A stretch of 64,000 nt of DNA from Nemania diffusa (taxonomy: Eukaryota; Ascomycota; Sordariomycetes; Xylariales; Xylariaceae), in NCBI GenBank assembly GCA_038501195.1, contig JBBPUQ010000005.1:3410001-3474000 (forward strand), read 5' to 3'. Position 1 is the stretch's first letter. Each line of letters begins with the position of its first letter. The position numbers and the translations under genes were made by a program. Of the stretch, positions 1-9,647 are shown piece after piece. The notes beneath the pieces were generated by a model, which had not been told where the DNA came from, ran no database searches, and was given only the letters and a program-made list of their open reading frames with translations.

Positions 1-240
1 GACCTATTATAGGCTACAATCAAACTTGTTACATTTGACCTTTAAAATTAAGTAGCAATAACTCATTATAGACTACAATGACCCATTGTAGCCTACAATC
101 AAACTTGCAACTTCACTTTAAAACCAAATTTAATTGTAGGCTACAATCACCTATTATAGCCTACAATGAGTTATTGCTACTTAACCTTAAAGGTCAAGTT
201 TGATTGTAGGCTACAATAAGTGATTGTAGCCTACAATTAA
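1..240. repeat. Cluster of 15-bp palindromes (left, outer)
   Basis: About seven copies of the near-perfect palindrome ATTGTAGSCTACAAT or one-base variants occur here, separated by short spacers such as AAACTTG and AAAGGTCAAGTTTGA. The stretch at about 157-217 is a diverged copy of 4789-4846: palindrome half, GAGTTATTGC, CAAGTTT, palindrome. The same family therefore occurs on both sides of the Gag-like gene. No coding capacity was seen. Whether these are element ends, binding sites or a satellite-like dispersed repeat cannot be told from this window. Confidence 0.75.
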
Positions 241-834
241 TATCTCGCCTACTAGTATACTACAGAGCCTAGCAAGTGAGATTAAACCAGTGTAGCTAAA
301 ACAATCTCATAAGGTGTATTAAAGTGAGGCTTGCTCAATGTTCTTTTTCTCTTAGGCTTTTTAAGCGAAAGCGTCTCTTGGGCTTAGACGCGCGTGCTTA
401 AGCTCCAATTGTGTAATTGCTGCTCAGCGCCCAAATGGCTTGGGCTTAAACGCATGCGCTTAAGCTCCAATTGCGCAATTGCTGCTCGGCGCCTAAAATA
501 GCTAGGTGATTGGTTACAATGGGTCGTTATAGGTTACCACCCCCCCCCCCGCGCACTATCTGTCCGCTTAAACCCTACTATACCATTAGGTCAACCGTAT
601 CTAGCAAGATGAACCAAATGCACGAGGCACGGAAGTTTTATTTAAAGTAGACACGGAGTCACCGAAGACACGACTTAACGGCTTAAGAAGTGAGAATATG
701 GAGATAGTGCGTGCGACACTGCTACAGGGGTATTAGCTAGCAAGGAGATAGTTTTTTATTAGGGGAGGAAGATGGGCGATGCGCGGTATTGATACCTTTG
801 GCATTAACCGAATAGGTCGATACGCTGTTAAGGT
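241..834. other. Intergenic, no gene seen
   Basis: No credible ORF or RNA gene was seen. An 11-base C run lies at about 540-550. Two imperfect copies of a segment containing GGGCTTA-ACGC and TTAAGCTCCAATTG occur around 380-490, so this is repeat-derived sequence. Confidence 0.5.
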
Positions 835-1055
835 CAAGTTTGATTGCAGCCTACAATGAGTGATTGTAAGCTACAATAAGTTGTTAGTAAATAGCTGTTA
901 AAGTTAAGTTTAATTGTAGGCTACAATAGGTCATTGTAGGCTACAATGAGCTGCTAGTAAGTAGCTGTTAAGGTCAAGTTTAATTGTAGGCTACAATTAG
1001 TGATTGTAGGCTACAATGACCCATTGTAGCCTACAATGAGTTGTTAGTAAGTTAT
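835..1055. repeat. Cluster of 15-bp palindromes (left, inner)
   Basis: About seven more ATTGTAGSCTACAAT-type palindromes occur here. They are spaced by TGAGTTGTTAGTAAGTAGCTGTTAA-like and GGTCAAGTTTGATTG-like segments, giving a loose tandem of roughly 60 bp. It is the same family as 1-240 and 4770-5100. Confidence 0.75.
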
Positions 1056-2189
1056 TACAGCTTGACTTTTATTCACTTAACAAGCTGCACAGATTGATTG
1101 AACGCATATATTAGGGGAGCATGGGCTTTACTCGAGGCCTAAAAGCCAAAGTCGCTTTTGTTAAGTACGTCGCTGTACAATAGTAGCCGGCCACCTCGCC
1201 GCGACCAGGGCTCGAATAGCGCCCAAACTCCTTGTGACAAATAAATGGCTACCACTCGAAGTCTTTCTTTCTTTTGCGCTGGCACGACTAGGTCTTGCGA
1301 AAAGTATTGCCTTTACCGCGCTGGCAATTAGGCACTACCTGACCTTGACCAGGTCCTGCGGAAAGGAACCCTTCGACGACCTCAAGACCTTTAATAGCCC
1401 TTTTAGACGATTAGACCTTCAGAGGAATAGAGGCTCAGAGGCGAGCCTTGAGAAAGAGAGAGATAGTGTTATACGGACCCATTTATCAAGGGGTTTCTGA
1501 GACATTTCTTGGCATTGTGTATATATAGGCTGGCTCGGTCCCCTCCTCTCCAGAGGGATCTAGAGAGTAAGAGACCCTTTGAAGCCATAGCCATTTAGTA
1601 GATCAATAGGAAGCACAATCCACAAGTCTAATATAACTGTCCTTGTGGCACTCGTGCCCCGAACCGTGTTCTTTTTAAGAGGAGGGGTGCTTTCGAAGCC
1701 TAGGTTGTACTATGCGAGTACACCGACTTAGGTTTCGAAGGCTAGGAAGAGGGATGAAAACCCTCTAACCACCATAAAAACCGCCTCTCTCGTGTGAGAG
1801 CGTTGCAGCGACGTTGTAAAAAGGCCCTTGCTAAGGTGTGTGCCTTAAGCCTTATTAAACAACCTATTCTATTTAGCTACCTAGGTTCATTGCTACCTAG
1901 GTACATTTAGATCAAACAACGTTGATAATTAGAGCTGAAATATGACAGTAACAAGGTTTAAATAAGCTATGCAGACTAAATCAACTTCATCAAGACAAAT
2001 CAATTAATTAATGCATTATCCTCAACTACGTGGACTTAGGTTCGTTCTCATTTAGGCATTTAATCACGTATCAAGTCACAGAAAAAGAAAAAAACGAGAT
2101 AGCAGGGAAGAGATTTGTATTCCGAAGCTAAAAGACGGTGCAGACAGGAAGCCATAATTCTTGGGTCCAGTTGCTGAGCTGTTGCTTCA
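1056..2189. other. Repeat-rich intergenic sequence, no gene recognised
   Basis: Only one short open frame (1234-1500, +) is present. It has no recognisable motif, looks like chance, and is not called. The stretch holds one strong hairpin (listed separately) and no tRNA-like or rRNA-like sequence. Confidence 0.5.
1691..1739. repeat. Nested inverted repeat (hairpin)
   Basis: Outer arms TTCGAAGCCTAGGT and ACTTAGGTTTCGAA pair at 12 of 14 positions. An inner perfect pair, TGTACT and AGTACA, surrounds ATGCG. The DNA or RNA could fold into one stem of about 20 bp. No T-run suggesting a Pol III terminator follows directly. Confidence 0.6.
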
Positions 2190-2386
2190 AGGGCTGTTAA
2201 ACTCTGACGAAGATCCCCTGCGTACTTGTTGCGTACTTCTTGCGGAGGTTACTATTCGATTGCTCAAACTCTCGTAGAATTTTGTTCAGCTGTTGCCAAA
2301 CTCTGGCGAAGATCCCCTGCGTACTTGTTGCGTACTTCTTGCGGATGTTACTATTAGATTGCTCAAACTTTCGTAGAATTTTGTCA
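2190..2386. repeat. 99-bp tandem duplication
   Basis: Two copies of a 99-bp unit lie head to tail; AACTCTG begins at 2200 and again at 2299, with a few substitutions between copies. The period is a multiple of three. On the minus strand one frame stays open through both copies and reads charged residues (KILRKFEQSNSN, then a matching second copy). It lies just 3' of the Gag-like gene. It could be a coiled-coil coding relic of that element or plain non-coding duplication. Confidence 0.8.
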
Positions 2387-2608
2387 AGCTTAGTTAACTT
2401 GGCGAATAGACGGGGGAGCTGTGTAGTATGTAGTGGAAAGGCTCATCCCTTCCGCGGTGCCACCAAATGAGAAGCAGACGTTGTCGCACATATTGTTCGT
2501 GCATACTTGTCTACCAATTATTGCTGCCGCTTATTGGCGGGCCTATGCATTAAGACTGGAGGAAAAGCTGCTCAACTTTGACAATTTATTGCCAGCGTTG
2601 CCAAACAA

Positions 2609-3994
2609 CTATTCGAAGTCCATTCTCATGTCCACATCCCCAAGGCCGCTCTCATCGCCTTGGAAGAGGTTCGGCACTATCGGAGCGACTATGCCAGCGG
2701 GGAGGGGGTTGACTATGCCGACGGGGATCGCGGGTGGTTCTGGGGCTGCGACGACGACGGGCTCATTGTTGTCTACGTTCATACCCCCGGGGGCGGTATC
2801 TTGGACATTAGCAGCCGCCTCGTTGGGTGGGACGGCGGCAGGGCCACCGTTCAATAGGTTCTCAAATACTCTGGTGACCTCAGCATTGTTGGCGTCGTTC
2901 ACCATTTTCTGGATATCCTCGCGCTCTTTTTGTTGGCTGCTATGCCATTCGTTGAGCTTTGCAATTAAGGACTCCTGTTCTTTTTGCTCTCCTGCAGCTC
3001 TTCGCTGCTGCAGCGTGATCTGGAATGCCTGATATTCCGCCTCGGCATGAGCTTGGAGTTCGGCATAGGTGCCGAACTGGGGTCTCCTGCCATTCTCGGT
3101 TTGAGGGTCAAGCGCTACGATACCTATGATATCTGCGGTGGCTGGATCTACCTCACGAAGTCTGCGTTCGTGAAAGTCCGGGTCCGCGAGCGCTTGGTCG
3201 ATCGCAAACTCAGGCGTCCAAGGATATTCGGTGACTATGTCGTCTCCTACTTGGAGAAGAGAACGCCAGTCAATTATGTTGGTTGCGAATGCAGGCCCAT
3301 TGGCGCAATCTTTGACTAGATATTTCTTGACAAGACGGGCATCGCGTAGCCAGGTCCATTGCTGCTTGCAGTCGTCTATGGCATGGGGTGCCTCATGGTG
3401 AGGACACCATTTCTTGAACCCTGTTGCGCGATTATGTTTTGATACATCGTCTTCGAGCCTGGCGCAATCTTTGGACACATGAAATCTGCTATCGCAGATT
3501 TTGCACTTGTTGCCATGTGTTTCTTGGACGGCCGGAGCCGGACTGCGGTTGACTAGTCGGCGAGATCCTTGTTGCCTACGGAGAGCACTCTTCAAAACAT
3601 AGTCGGGTTGCTGAGGCCCGAGGTTGCCTAGGCACGCAGCAGCCCAGAGATGATTTCGAGGGGCGTGTCTAAGGTCTTGTTGCAACTCTTCGGTCGTCCG
3701 TAAGCTGACGTTGAATTCTTGTAGCAACATGGGTGCTCTAATTGAGGGATCTAGGTTCAGAGACGCAGTCAGGCTTTGTGCTTGACGCATCAATGCAACT
3801 TGTTGCATGTCCTGATTGAACCCGTCTCTTCTGCGAGCTTGACGCCCACGACTATGGTCATTGTCCGATGTGGGACTACGATGACGTTTCTGTTGGTTGC
3901 CGTTTCGGCTACTATTGTTGCTAGGTTGTCTTCCGCGGTTGCCATCGCGGCCATCGCGGCCGCCGTTGTCTTGATTCATTTTTATCTGAATCAA
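2609..3994 (-). CDS. Gag-like protein with tandem zinc knuckles, single exon
   Basis: Intronless 461-residue ORF. The first 60 residues are Arg/Asn/Gly-rich and basic (RDGRDGNRGRQ, QKRHRS), as in nucleic-acid-binding tails. A CCHC knuckle follows at Cys164-X2-Cys167-X4-His172-X4-Cys177. A second, variant finger has Cys197-X2-His200-X3-His204-X4-Cys209. Residues ~320-365 are Gln/Glu-rich and probably coiled-coil; the C-terminus is Pro/Ala-rich and acidic. This layout resembles retroelement Gag proteins, but no protease, reverse transcriptase or integrase reading was found nearby. The gene sits in an island of palindrome clusters and a 99-bp duplication. Met6 is an alternative start. It could be an orphan Gag, a domesticated Gag, or the accessory ORF of an unrecognised element. 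Binding of RNA or DNA is inferred from the knuckles only. Confidence 0.6.
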   Translation of the reverse strand: MIQIKMNQDNGGRDGRDGNRGRQPSNNSSRNGNQQKRHRSPTSDNDHSRGRQARRRDGFNQDMQQVALMRQAQSLTASLNLDPSIRAPMLLQEFNVSLRTTEELQQDLRHAPRNHLWAAACLGNLGPQQPDYVLKSALRRQQGSRRLVNRSPAPAVQETHGNKCKICDSRFHVSKDCARLEDDVSKHNRATGFKKWCPHHEAPHAIDDCKQQWTWLRDARLVKKYLVKDCANGPAFATNIIDWRSLLQVGDDIVTEYPWTPEFAIDQALADPDFHERRLREVDPATADIIGIVALDPQTENGRRPQFGTYAELQAHAEAEYQAFQITLQQRRAAGEQKEQESLIAKLNEWHSSQQKEREDIQKMVNDANNAEVTRVFENLLNGGPAAVPPNEAAANVQDTAPGGMNVDNNEPVVVAAPEPPAIPVGIVNPLPAGIVAPIVPNLFQGDESGLGDVDMRMDFE

Positions 3995-4034
3995 ACTAGG
4001 TTAATCAATTACTGAAGAATTGATAAATGCGCAG

Positions 4035-4120
4035 TTGTATGTATGTATGTATGCTTGCGTGCGTGTGTGTGTGCGTGCGCGTGTATGGGTGTGCTTGTTT
4101 GCGGATGTGTGTGTGTGTGT
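4035..4120. repeat. GT-rich microsatellite
   Basis: GTAT repeats run into (GT)n and GCGT repeats, directly upstream of the Gag-like gene's start on its coding side. The short ORFs that read through it are low-complexity artefacts. Confidence 0.85.
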
Positions 4121-4769
4121 AACTGGGAGGGCGGGGGGAGGGAAGATGCCTGAGTGTAGGTGTGTAGGTGTGTGCGGGCATCTAGCTGTGTGTAGCTGTG
4201 TAGGTCTTAGGTAGGCAGGAAGGAAGGTACCCAGGTACATGTTCTACAGCACACGTAGCGGGATGTACCTAGGTATGTAGGTACAGGAGAGATGGTTATA
4301 GCGGAAGCAAGTGCTATAATTTCTTTTATTCGCAATAATTACCCAACTACTTAGGTACTGATGTAGCCTGTTCACTCCCTCCTACTACTATTTACCGAGG
4401 ACAGCGGCGTGTTGGAAGGGCACAAGAGGGCAAATCAGCCTACGAGAGATAAGAGAAAGCGGCTATAGTCGAAGAGTCGGGTCACGTAATACAGCGTGGC
4501 CTTATGGAGTGACAGAGTCAATAGCTTTATTGGTTTTACGAGCATATAGAGTAGGTTATTTGGGTGAAATAATAAGCTGCAATAACTTACTGTAAGCTAT
4601 AAAAGCAACTCATGAGATGAATGGTATATGAGCGTATTATTTAGCTTATTAACTATGACAGAGAGGTGAGAGGACCTGTTTATATACGCGAACGAGATGC
4701 CTGAGTCTTTTATCTTATATAGTACACGAAGACTCGAAGTGACTCTTTGACCTAACATACTTTCAACAC
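4121..4769. other. Intergenic, no gene seen
   Basis: AT-rich sequence with AGGTAC and AGGTAG motifs around 4200-4290 and no supported ORF. It could contain the Gag-like gene's promoter, but no convincing TATA box was identified. Confidence 0.4.
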
Positions 4770-5100
4770 TAATAATGACCTGTTGTAGCCTACAGTGAGT
4801 TATTGCAACTTGACTTTCAAAGTCAAGTTTAATTGTAGCTTACAATCACCTAGTGTAGCCTACAATCACCCAGTGTAGCCTACAATCAAACTTGACTTTA
4901 AAAGTTAAGCTGTAGTAACTTATAACCACCTAGTGTAGCCTACAATCACCCAGTGTAGCCTACAATCACCCAGTGTGGCCTACAATGAAACTTGACTTAA
5001 AAGGTCAAACTGCAGTAACCTACAATGGGTTATTGTAGCCTACATTGGGCTATTGTAGCCTACATTGGGTTATTGTAGCCTACAATAGGTCATTCCTTAG
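4770..5100. repeat. Cluster of palindromes (right side of island)
   Basis: About ten copies of TTGTAGCCTACAAT or GTGTAGCCTACAATC, spaced by CAAACTTGACTTTAAAAGTTAAG-type segments that are themselves partly palindromic. Position 4789-4846 matches 157-217 with scattered mismatches. With the two left clusters it brackets a block of about 3.7 kb containing the Gag-like gene. Confidence 0.75.
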
Positions 5101-5581
5101 CGATCTAGTAAACACACTATTACTTAGTACACATTCGTCGGCCGTTGCACTTGGGAATATTGTGAGAGTGCAGATGAGTTACCATCTAGGAGTGGCGGAA
5201 AGTTGTTGATTAGGTTCAATTTAGCACATCTACGATGAATTAATTAAATCCAGCCTCATTTTATCGTATATTCAGCGGCTGGTTAGCTTCCCAGGTGCCT
5301 TTCGCAAGCCTGATTACCAATAACATGGCTGAATCAAGTTTGAAACTATGGTATCTCCAAGTGTAATATTGCGTTCTATAATGTTCTATGATGCTCTATA
5401 ATATCTAAGTCTATTTACCGAGTGTATGCCTGAAAAGATGCTAATTGAAAGAAATGAGATATACAGAGCCAGCTGAGTAAGGTACTAGACTACCAACAAA
5501 CATATGAAAGAATGACCTGAAGTGTATGCGTTAATAAAAAATGATCAGTGGGCCGATCTGTAAACATAACTAAGCCTGGGC
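5101..5581. other. Intergenic, no gene seen
   Basis: AT-rich sequence between the repeat island and the 3' end of the transporter gene, including that gene's presumed 3' UTR. TTCTATAATGTTCTATGATGCTCTATAAT at about 5374-5402 is a short imperfect repeat. Nothing else is supported. Confidence 0.4.
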
Positions 5582-7114
5582 TTAATGATCTTCCACATCT
5601 TCGTCGCGCCCGGGATACATGATATCCTGTTTAATGACCGCCCTGACGTGGGAAACGAGCACGAAGAAGTACATGAGCACGAGGAGTACCGAAAGAACCG
5701 AGGCGAACCGCAAGACATGCGCATTTCCGAACTCTTTAGCGATGGCTATGGTTGATAGGACGAAGCCTGTGTTGGGGAAAACCATAGCCCACCATCCGAG
5801 GTGGAAGTATTTCGGTCGGGAACTGATGACCGCGACGGCGGCGATAAAAAACCACCACAGTGATAAGCCCCAGAGGAAGATGGCACCGATGAGGGCAAAT
5901 GTTCGGATTATATTGGCTTCGGGAATGCCGTCTAGGTCGCGATCGAAAGAGTCAGGTAGGCCATTCGCCATGCCGATGAAGGCGAGAGCCGTGAAAGCCG
6001 GGGGACCGACGTTCATGAAGAGGCCAGGTCGGTGTTCTCTGTTCGGAAGCTCTGAGGTATGTTAGCAGGGTGGCCAAAAATCGAGCGATCGATGGCTCTA
6101 GTAGAGGCTTACCGAATTGCATCAATCTTCCTATCATATGTGAATACATCAAAACCGCCACTGATATCCCTAGCCCCTGAGCGCCTAAGCCCGCGATGAT
6201 GATGGGGACGGCAACGACATCCGGCTGGGATTCGGCGATCACCGAAGCGATTGTACCAGATAGCATGAGCGGGAATATGGGCAAGATCTGAGTCGGCATC
6301 ATCGCCTGCAGCTCGAACTTGTGGTTCGCAAATATGTAGCTGTACTGTCCGACGGCCAGGACGAGAGTGATGAGAAGGTAGCCCCAGAACGCACCCAGGA
6401 TCAGCCAGCGGAGAGGCGCATCATTTTCCGGCACGATATAGCGCTCCGTGCTTGTGATTATAGTAGCAAAAGCTAGAAAGAATGTAGGAAGAAAAAATCC
6501 TTCACGAGCATGTGTGACGGAATTGCGCAGATCGTTGCGATGTACACAGAACCGGGTGATCATACAGATGAGGAGGGTTGTGAATATGACAAGGTTCGTG
6601 ATGTATACAGCGAAGCCTATCTGCCGCAGACCGGGGAATTGATAAGGCTGTGCATATAGTACTGCAAGACATTGTCAGTGTTGGTTTCACGATCCTCTTG
6701 TTTCGTAGAATCACGAAGAGAGTGGCCCAGGAACGCCAAAGAATAATGATTCCGAAACTACTTACAAAGTGACAATCCTCCTGTACTCATAGGCCAGGTA
6801 AACCATGCCCACGTAAAATGATGTAAGCGTTGCCGGAAGCCTAGTTTTGGGCGATTCGGGTCATAGATATCAATATGATCATGATCATGATCGTGCCTTT
6901 TTTCTATGTCGATGTCAAGGCTCGGACACCTAGAGTTCACAGCCGTCGGGGCATCTTCGAAGGGACTACCGGGTCTCTTTTTGATGTCATTTGCCATAGA
7001 AAGAAGTCCACCTGATGACTTTATGGGGGAGAGCGATAGGCTAGCCATTGTGGGCGTGATAGTGATTATGGATTTGGATGAATAACTCGTGTGTGGCTGC
7101 TGCCGTTCGCCCAT
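5582..7114 (-). CDS. TehA/Mae1-type C4-dicarboxylate or sulfite transporter
   Basis: Membrane protein of the voltage-dependent anion channel / TDT family (fission yeast Mae1, yeast Ssu1, plant SLAC1), moving malate-like dicarboxylates or sulfite across the plasma membrane. Exons are 7114-6766, 6661-6113 and 6036-5582, giving 450 residues in frame. A cytosolic N-terminus carries an Asp/His run (DHDHDHID). The family signature RLHHFTWAWFTWPMSTGG follows, then QFPGLRQIG after intron 1, and about ten hydrophobic segments. GLFMNVGPPAFTA is the conserved segment just after intron 2. Both introns start GTAAG. Met23 is an alternative start. The tail is short and acidic (DEDVEDH). The STGG and VGPP signatures support the Mae1 side, but substrate cannot be fixed from sequence: sulfite, malate and succinate are all possible. 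Confidence 0.88.
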
Positions 7115-9647
7115 CGTGAATGAGAAGTGTTAATGTATTGGAAAGTAAAAATCAGGAATGTAGCGTATAGAGAGTGTATGAATAAAATTGATTATATAGC
7201 ATTATAATGCTTGGTAGGAGTGAACAGCAAGAGGATAGAGACGAAGTTTCGGACTAATCCGCACGATCTGTGTGACAGTTATTGTGTCGCAGTGTTTAGT
7301 ATTTATGGCCAAGAGCGATTTGCGTAACCTAAAGATAGATCGACTGTGCCCGACGACTGTAAATGTTTTCGATGGAAGGAATTCTTGAGAAATCTGTGGG
7401 ACTTACCCACAACGTTGACCGGACGGCCCGTCCTCTCTACCACAGTAAGATCTTTTCATACGGATGCATTGATGGAGACTTAGTAGTCTTGTATAACCGC
7501 TAGTTGCCTGCCTTAGACTTCGACCCTTGTGCTAGGATGAGCCATGGAAGTGTATTGTTGGGAAGGGGGTCACGGAACCATATGCATCAGATAGGTATAA
7601 AAATGGCCATCTTGGACAGAAGCATGATATTGAGGTTTCTCGTCGCCACATGATAATGTTACTCCAGTGGTCCAGAACAAAGCCAGGCAGGACACAGATC
7701 GCGGTTGAGGTGTAGATTTGCATCGCACAGTCTTGGACGCGTGTGCTCGCCGGGAAGATACGAGTAATAGAAAAACGTGCTGGCATCCCACGAAACATGC
7801 CCAGGTAATAGGTTGTAGCTCTGACACAGCAGGTTCCACTGTGTAATTTAGTGTAGAAGTTGGCTTGCGTAGAGCTGATTGCCTCTTCGTCGTCCGTTAG
7901 ATTTCTTCATGATTTGGGAAGTTGTCGAATGGGATAGCCAAGACGCCAAGCGGCTAGAGAATGCAAAAACGGCCACAGCCTCAAGACGACTCGTTATCAG
8001 CTTGGCATGCGAGGATCGCCATGAGCCGCAACATGTTGTTTAAGATTGTCGTTCCAGGGGAAAATCACTGGCCTCCGGTCTAATTGAATCCCCTTATTCG
8101 GCGAGAGAGGAAGATTTGACAAGTTCGGTATCCACAAGCACCTATTCCCGCGACGCTAGATAATTACTCCCCTAATACCTAAGCTTAATACAGGTAAGTA
8201 TCCAGTTAGGCACTTAAGTATTAGGTATTCTAGGTCCCACTCCGGGCATTACCTATTACTGAACCCGGCGCCAGCGATGCAGCCCAACAGCGCCCCTGGC
8301 TCTACCGGCGGCCCAAGTAGAGCATACGCATAGAGCATCGAGATATCAGAGTTGACATTTGACAGTTCGTCGATCTTGGTCCATTTTTGAGACACGAACA
8401 GCATCACAAGAAGCAAGTACGCGTAGTTTACTTGCTAAGTCGACACGAGTGCCGAACGGCTTTGGTACGCTACCGGTGCTTGGCCATCCGGGTCCCGTCC
8501 GATGTAACTCTACAATACCTAGAGGTGTTGTGATACTGGATTGAAATCACCACAAAGCCTTTGGCACCTAGAACTTGGTGAGCAGTGTTCCACGACATGG
8601 CTACATTGACTCAGTCCGTAAGTGATAAGCGAGACGATGTTGACGGCACTTAGGTTAGATGCCAACTCAAGATGGTAGGCCAATAACACCATCTCTCAAT
8701 TAGAATCTTCGGTAAAGTTAGCCTCATGCCTGGGAACGGGACCGCTAGCGCATCTTGGCTGGTTACGATCCTGAGGAACAAGATCCTGAATAGGCAATCT
8801 GTCAACCCTTAGCCAAGCCCTCATCCAAGTAAAAAATTATTTAGCTATTACCTAGCAGTCTTGGTATAATGATAGCTGTTTTGAGGTTCCCCTGTATGCC
8901 GAGTAATTGACGTGAAACGATGTACTTACAGCTAAGTGATACTACGTCATACCATCATACTACCTAGTTAGTAGTACCGGGGACCTATTCGACTAATAAA
9001 TAATGAGCAGTGATCATAAGCAGTTCGCCATTCTCCAAATGATGGTGACAAGTTCGACAAGCGCTTAGTATGCAGTGTACTACCTTGTGTGAGTAATTGT
9101 AACTGACCTAGAAAGGTATTCCGACGTACTACCTACCTAAGTCACTCGTTGCTCTTCGTGTATCTTTATCTTGGGGCGGTAACTGAAGGCAATACGTCTA
9201 GGTCCCGTGACTAGTTTCCTGAGAACAGAATTGTGGTTGTGTGTGGCTGGGGCATCTGCTCCATCTAGGTACCTACACTAGCCACTATGCCTTTAAAGGG
9301 AACCACTCGCACAGCTGCATATACCTAATAAGAGTATAAATAATGCTCGGATAATAGGTTTATTGAGTGAAAATACGCGTGGGATCGGCCCCGTTATTCC
9401 ACTACCGAGGCGGCCTTTAAGGTGCTGGCAAGTGCGCAAGCTACAGGACTAGAAATTATCTATCTACCTAACCTACATGTATGTAGGTATCCTGGGAGCT
9501 TCAAGTACTAAATATTATATTACTCTAGCAAACGTCTCATCTGGCCATACCAGCCGCTACCTTAACTCATAGCTACAGCAGGGATGTACTAGAGTCATAT
9601 ATAACCTCGTACCTTTACTTTAACCTTATTTGTATCCGCTCCACGAC
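7115..9647. other. Intergenic, about 2.5 kb, no gene seen
   Basis: It begins with the transporter promoter. Open frames around 7530-7840 (-) and 8359-8544 (+) are short and motif-free, and look like chance. From about 8160 onward, TAGGTAC/CTACCTA motifs become frequent, as in other spacers of this window. The 3' UTR of the minus-strand oxidoreductase gene lies at the right edge. Confidence 0.5.
7192..7199 (-). promoter_or_regulatory. Possible TATA box of the transporter gene
   Basis: The minus strand reads GCTATATAAT about 80 bp upstream of the chosen ATG at 7114. Spacing suits a fungal TATA element with a short 5' UTR. The region is AT-rich, so chance is possible. Confidence 0.4.

Noticed and set aside
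1234..1500. 88-codon + strand ORF in the repeat island
   Set aside because: No motif or recognisable start context; composition like the surrounding repeats.
4001..4240. ORFs over the GT microsatellite
   Set aside because: Low-complexity His/Thr or Val/Cys translations of simple repeats.
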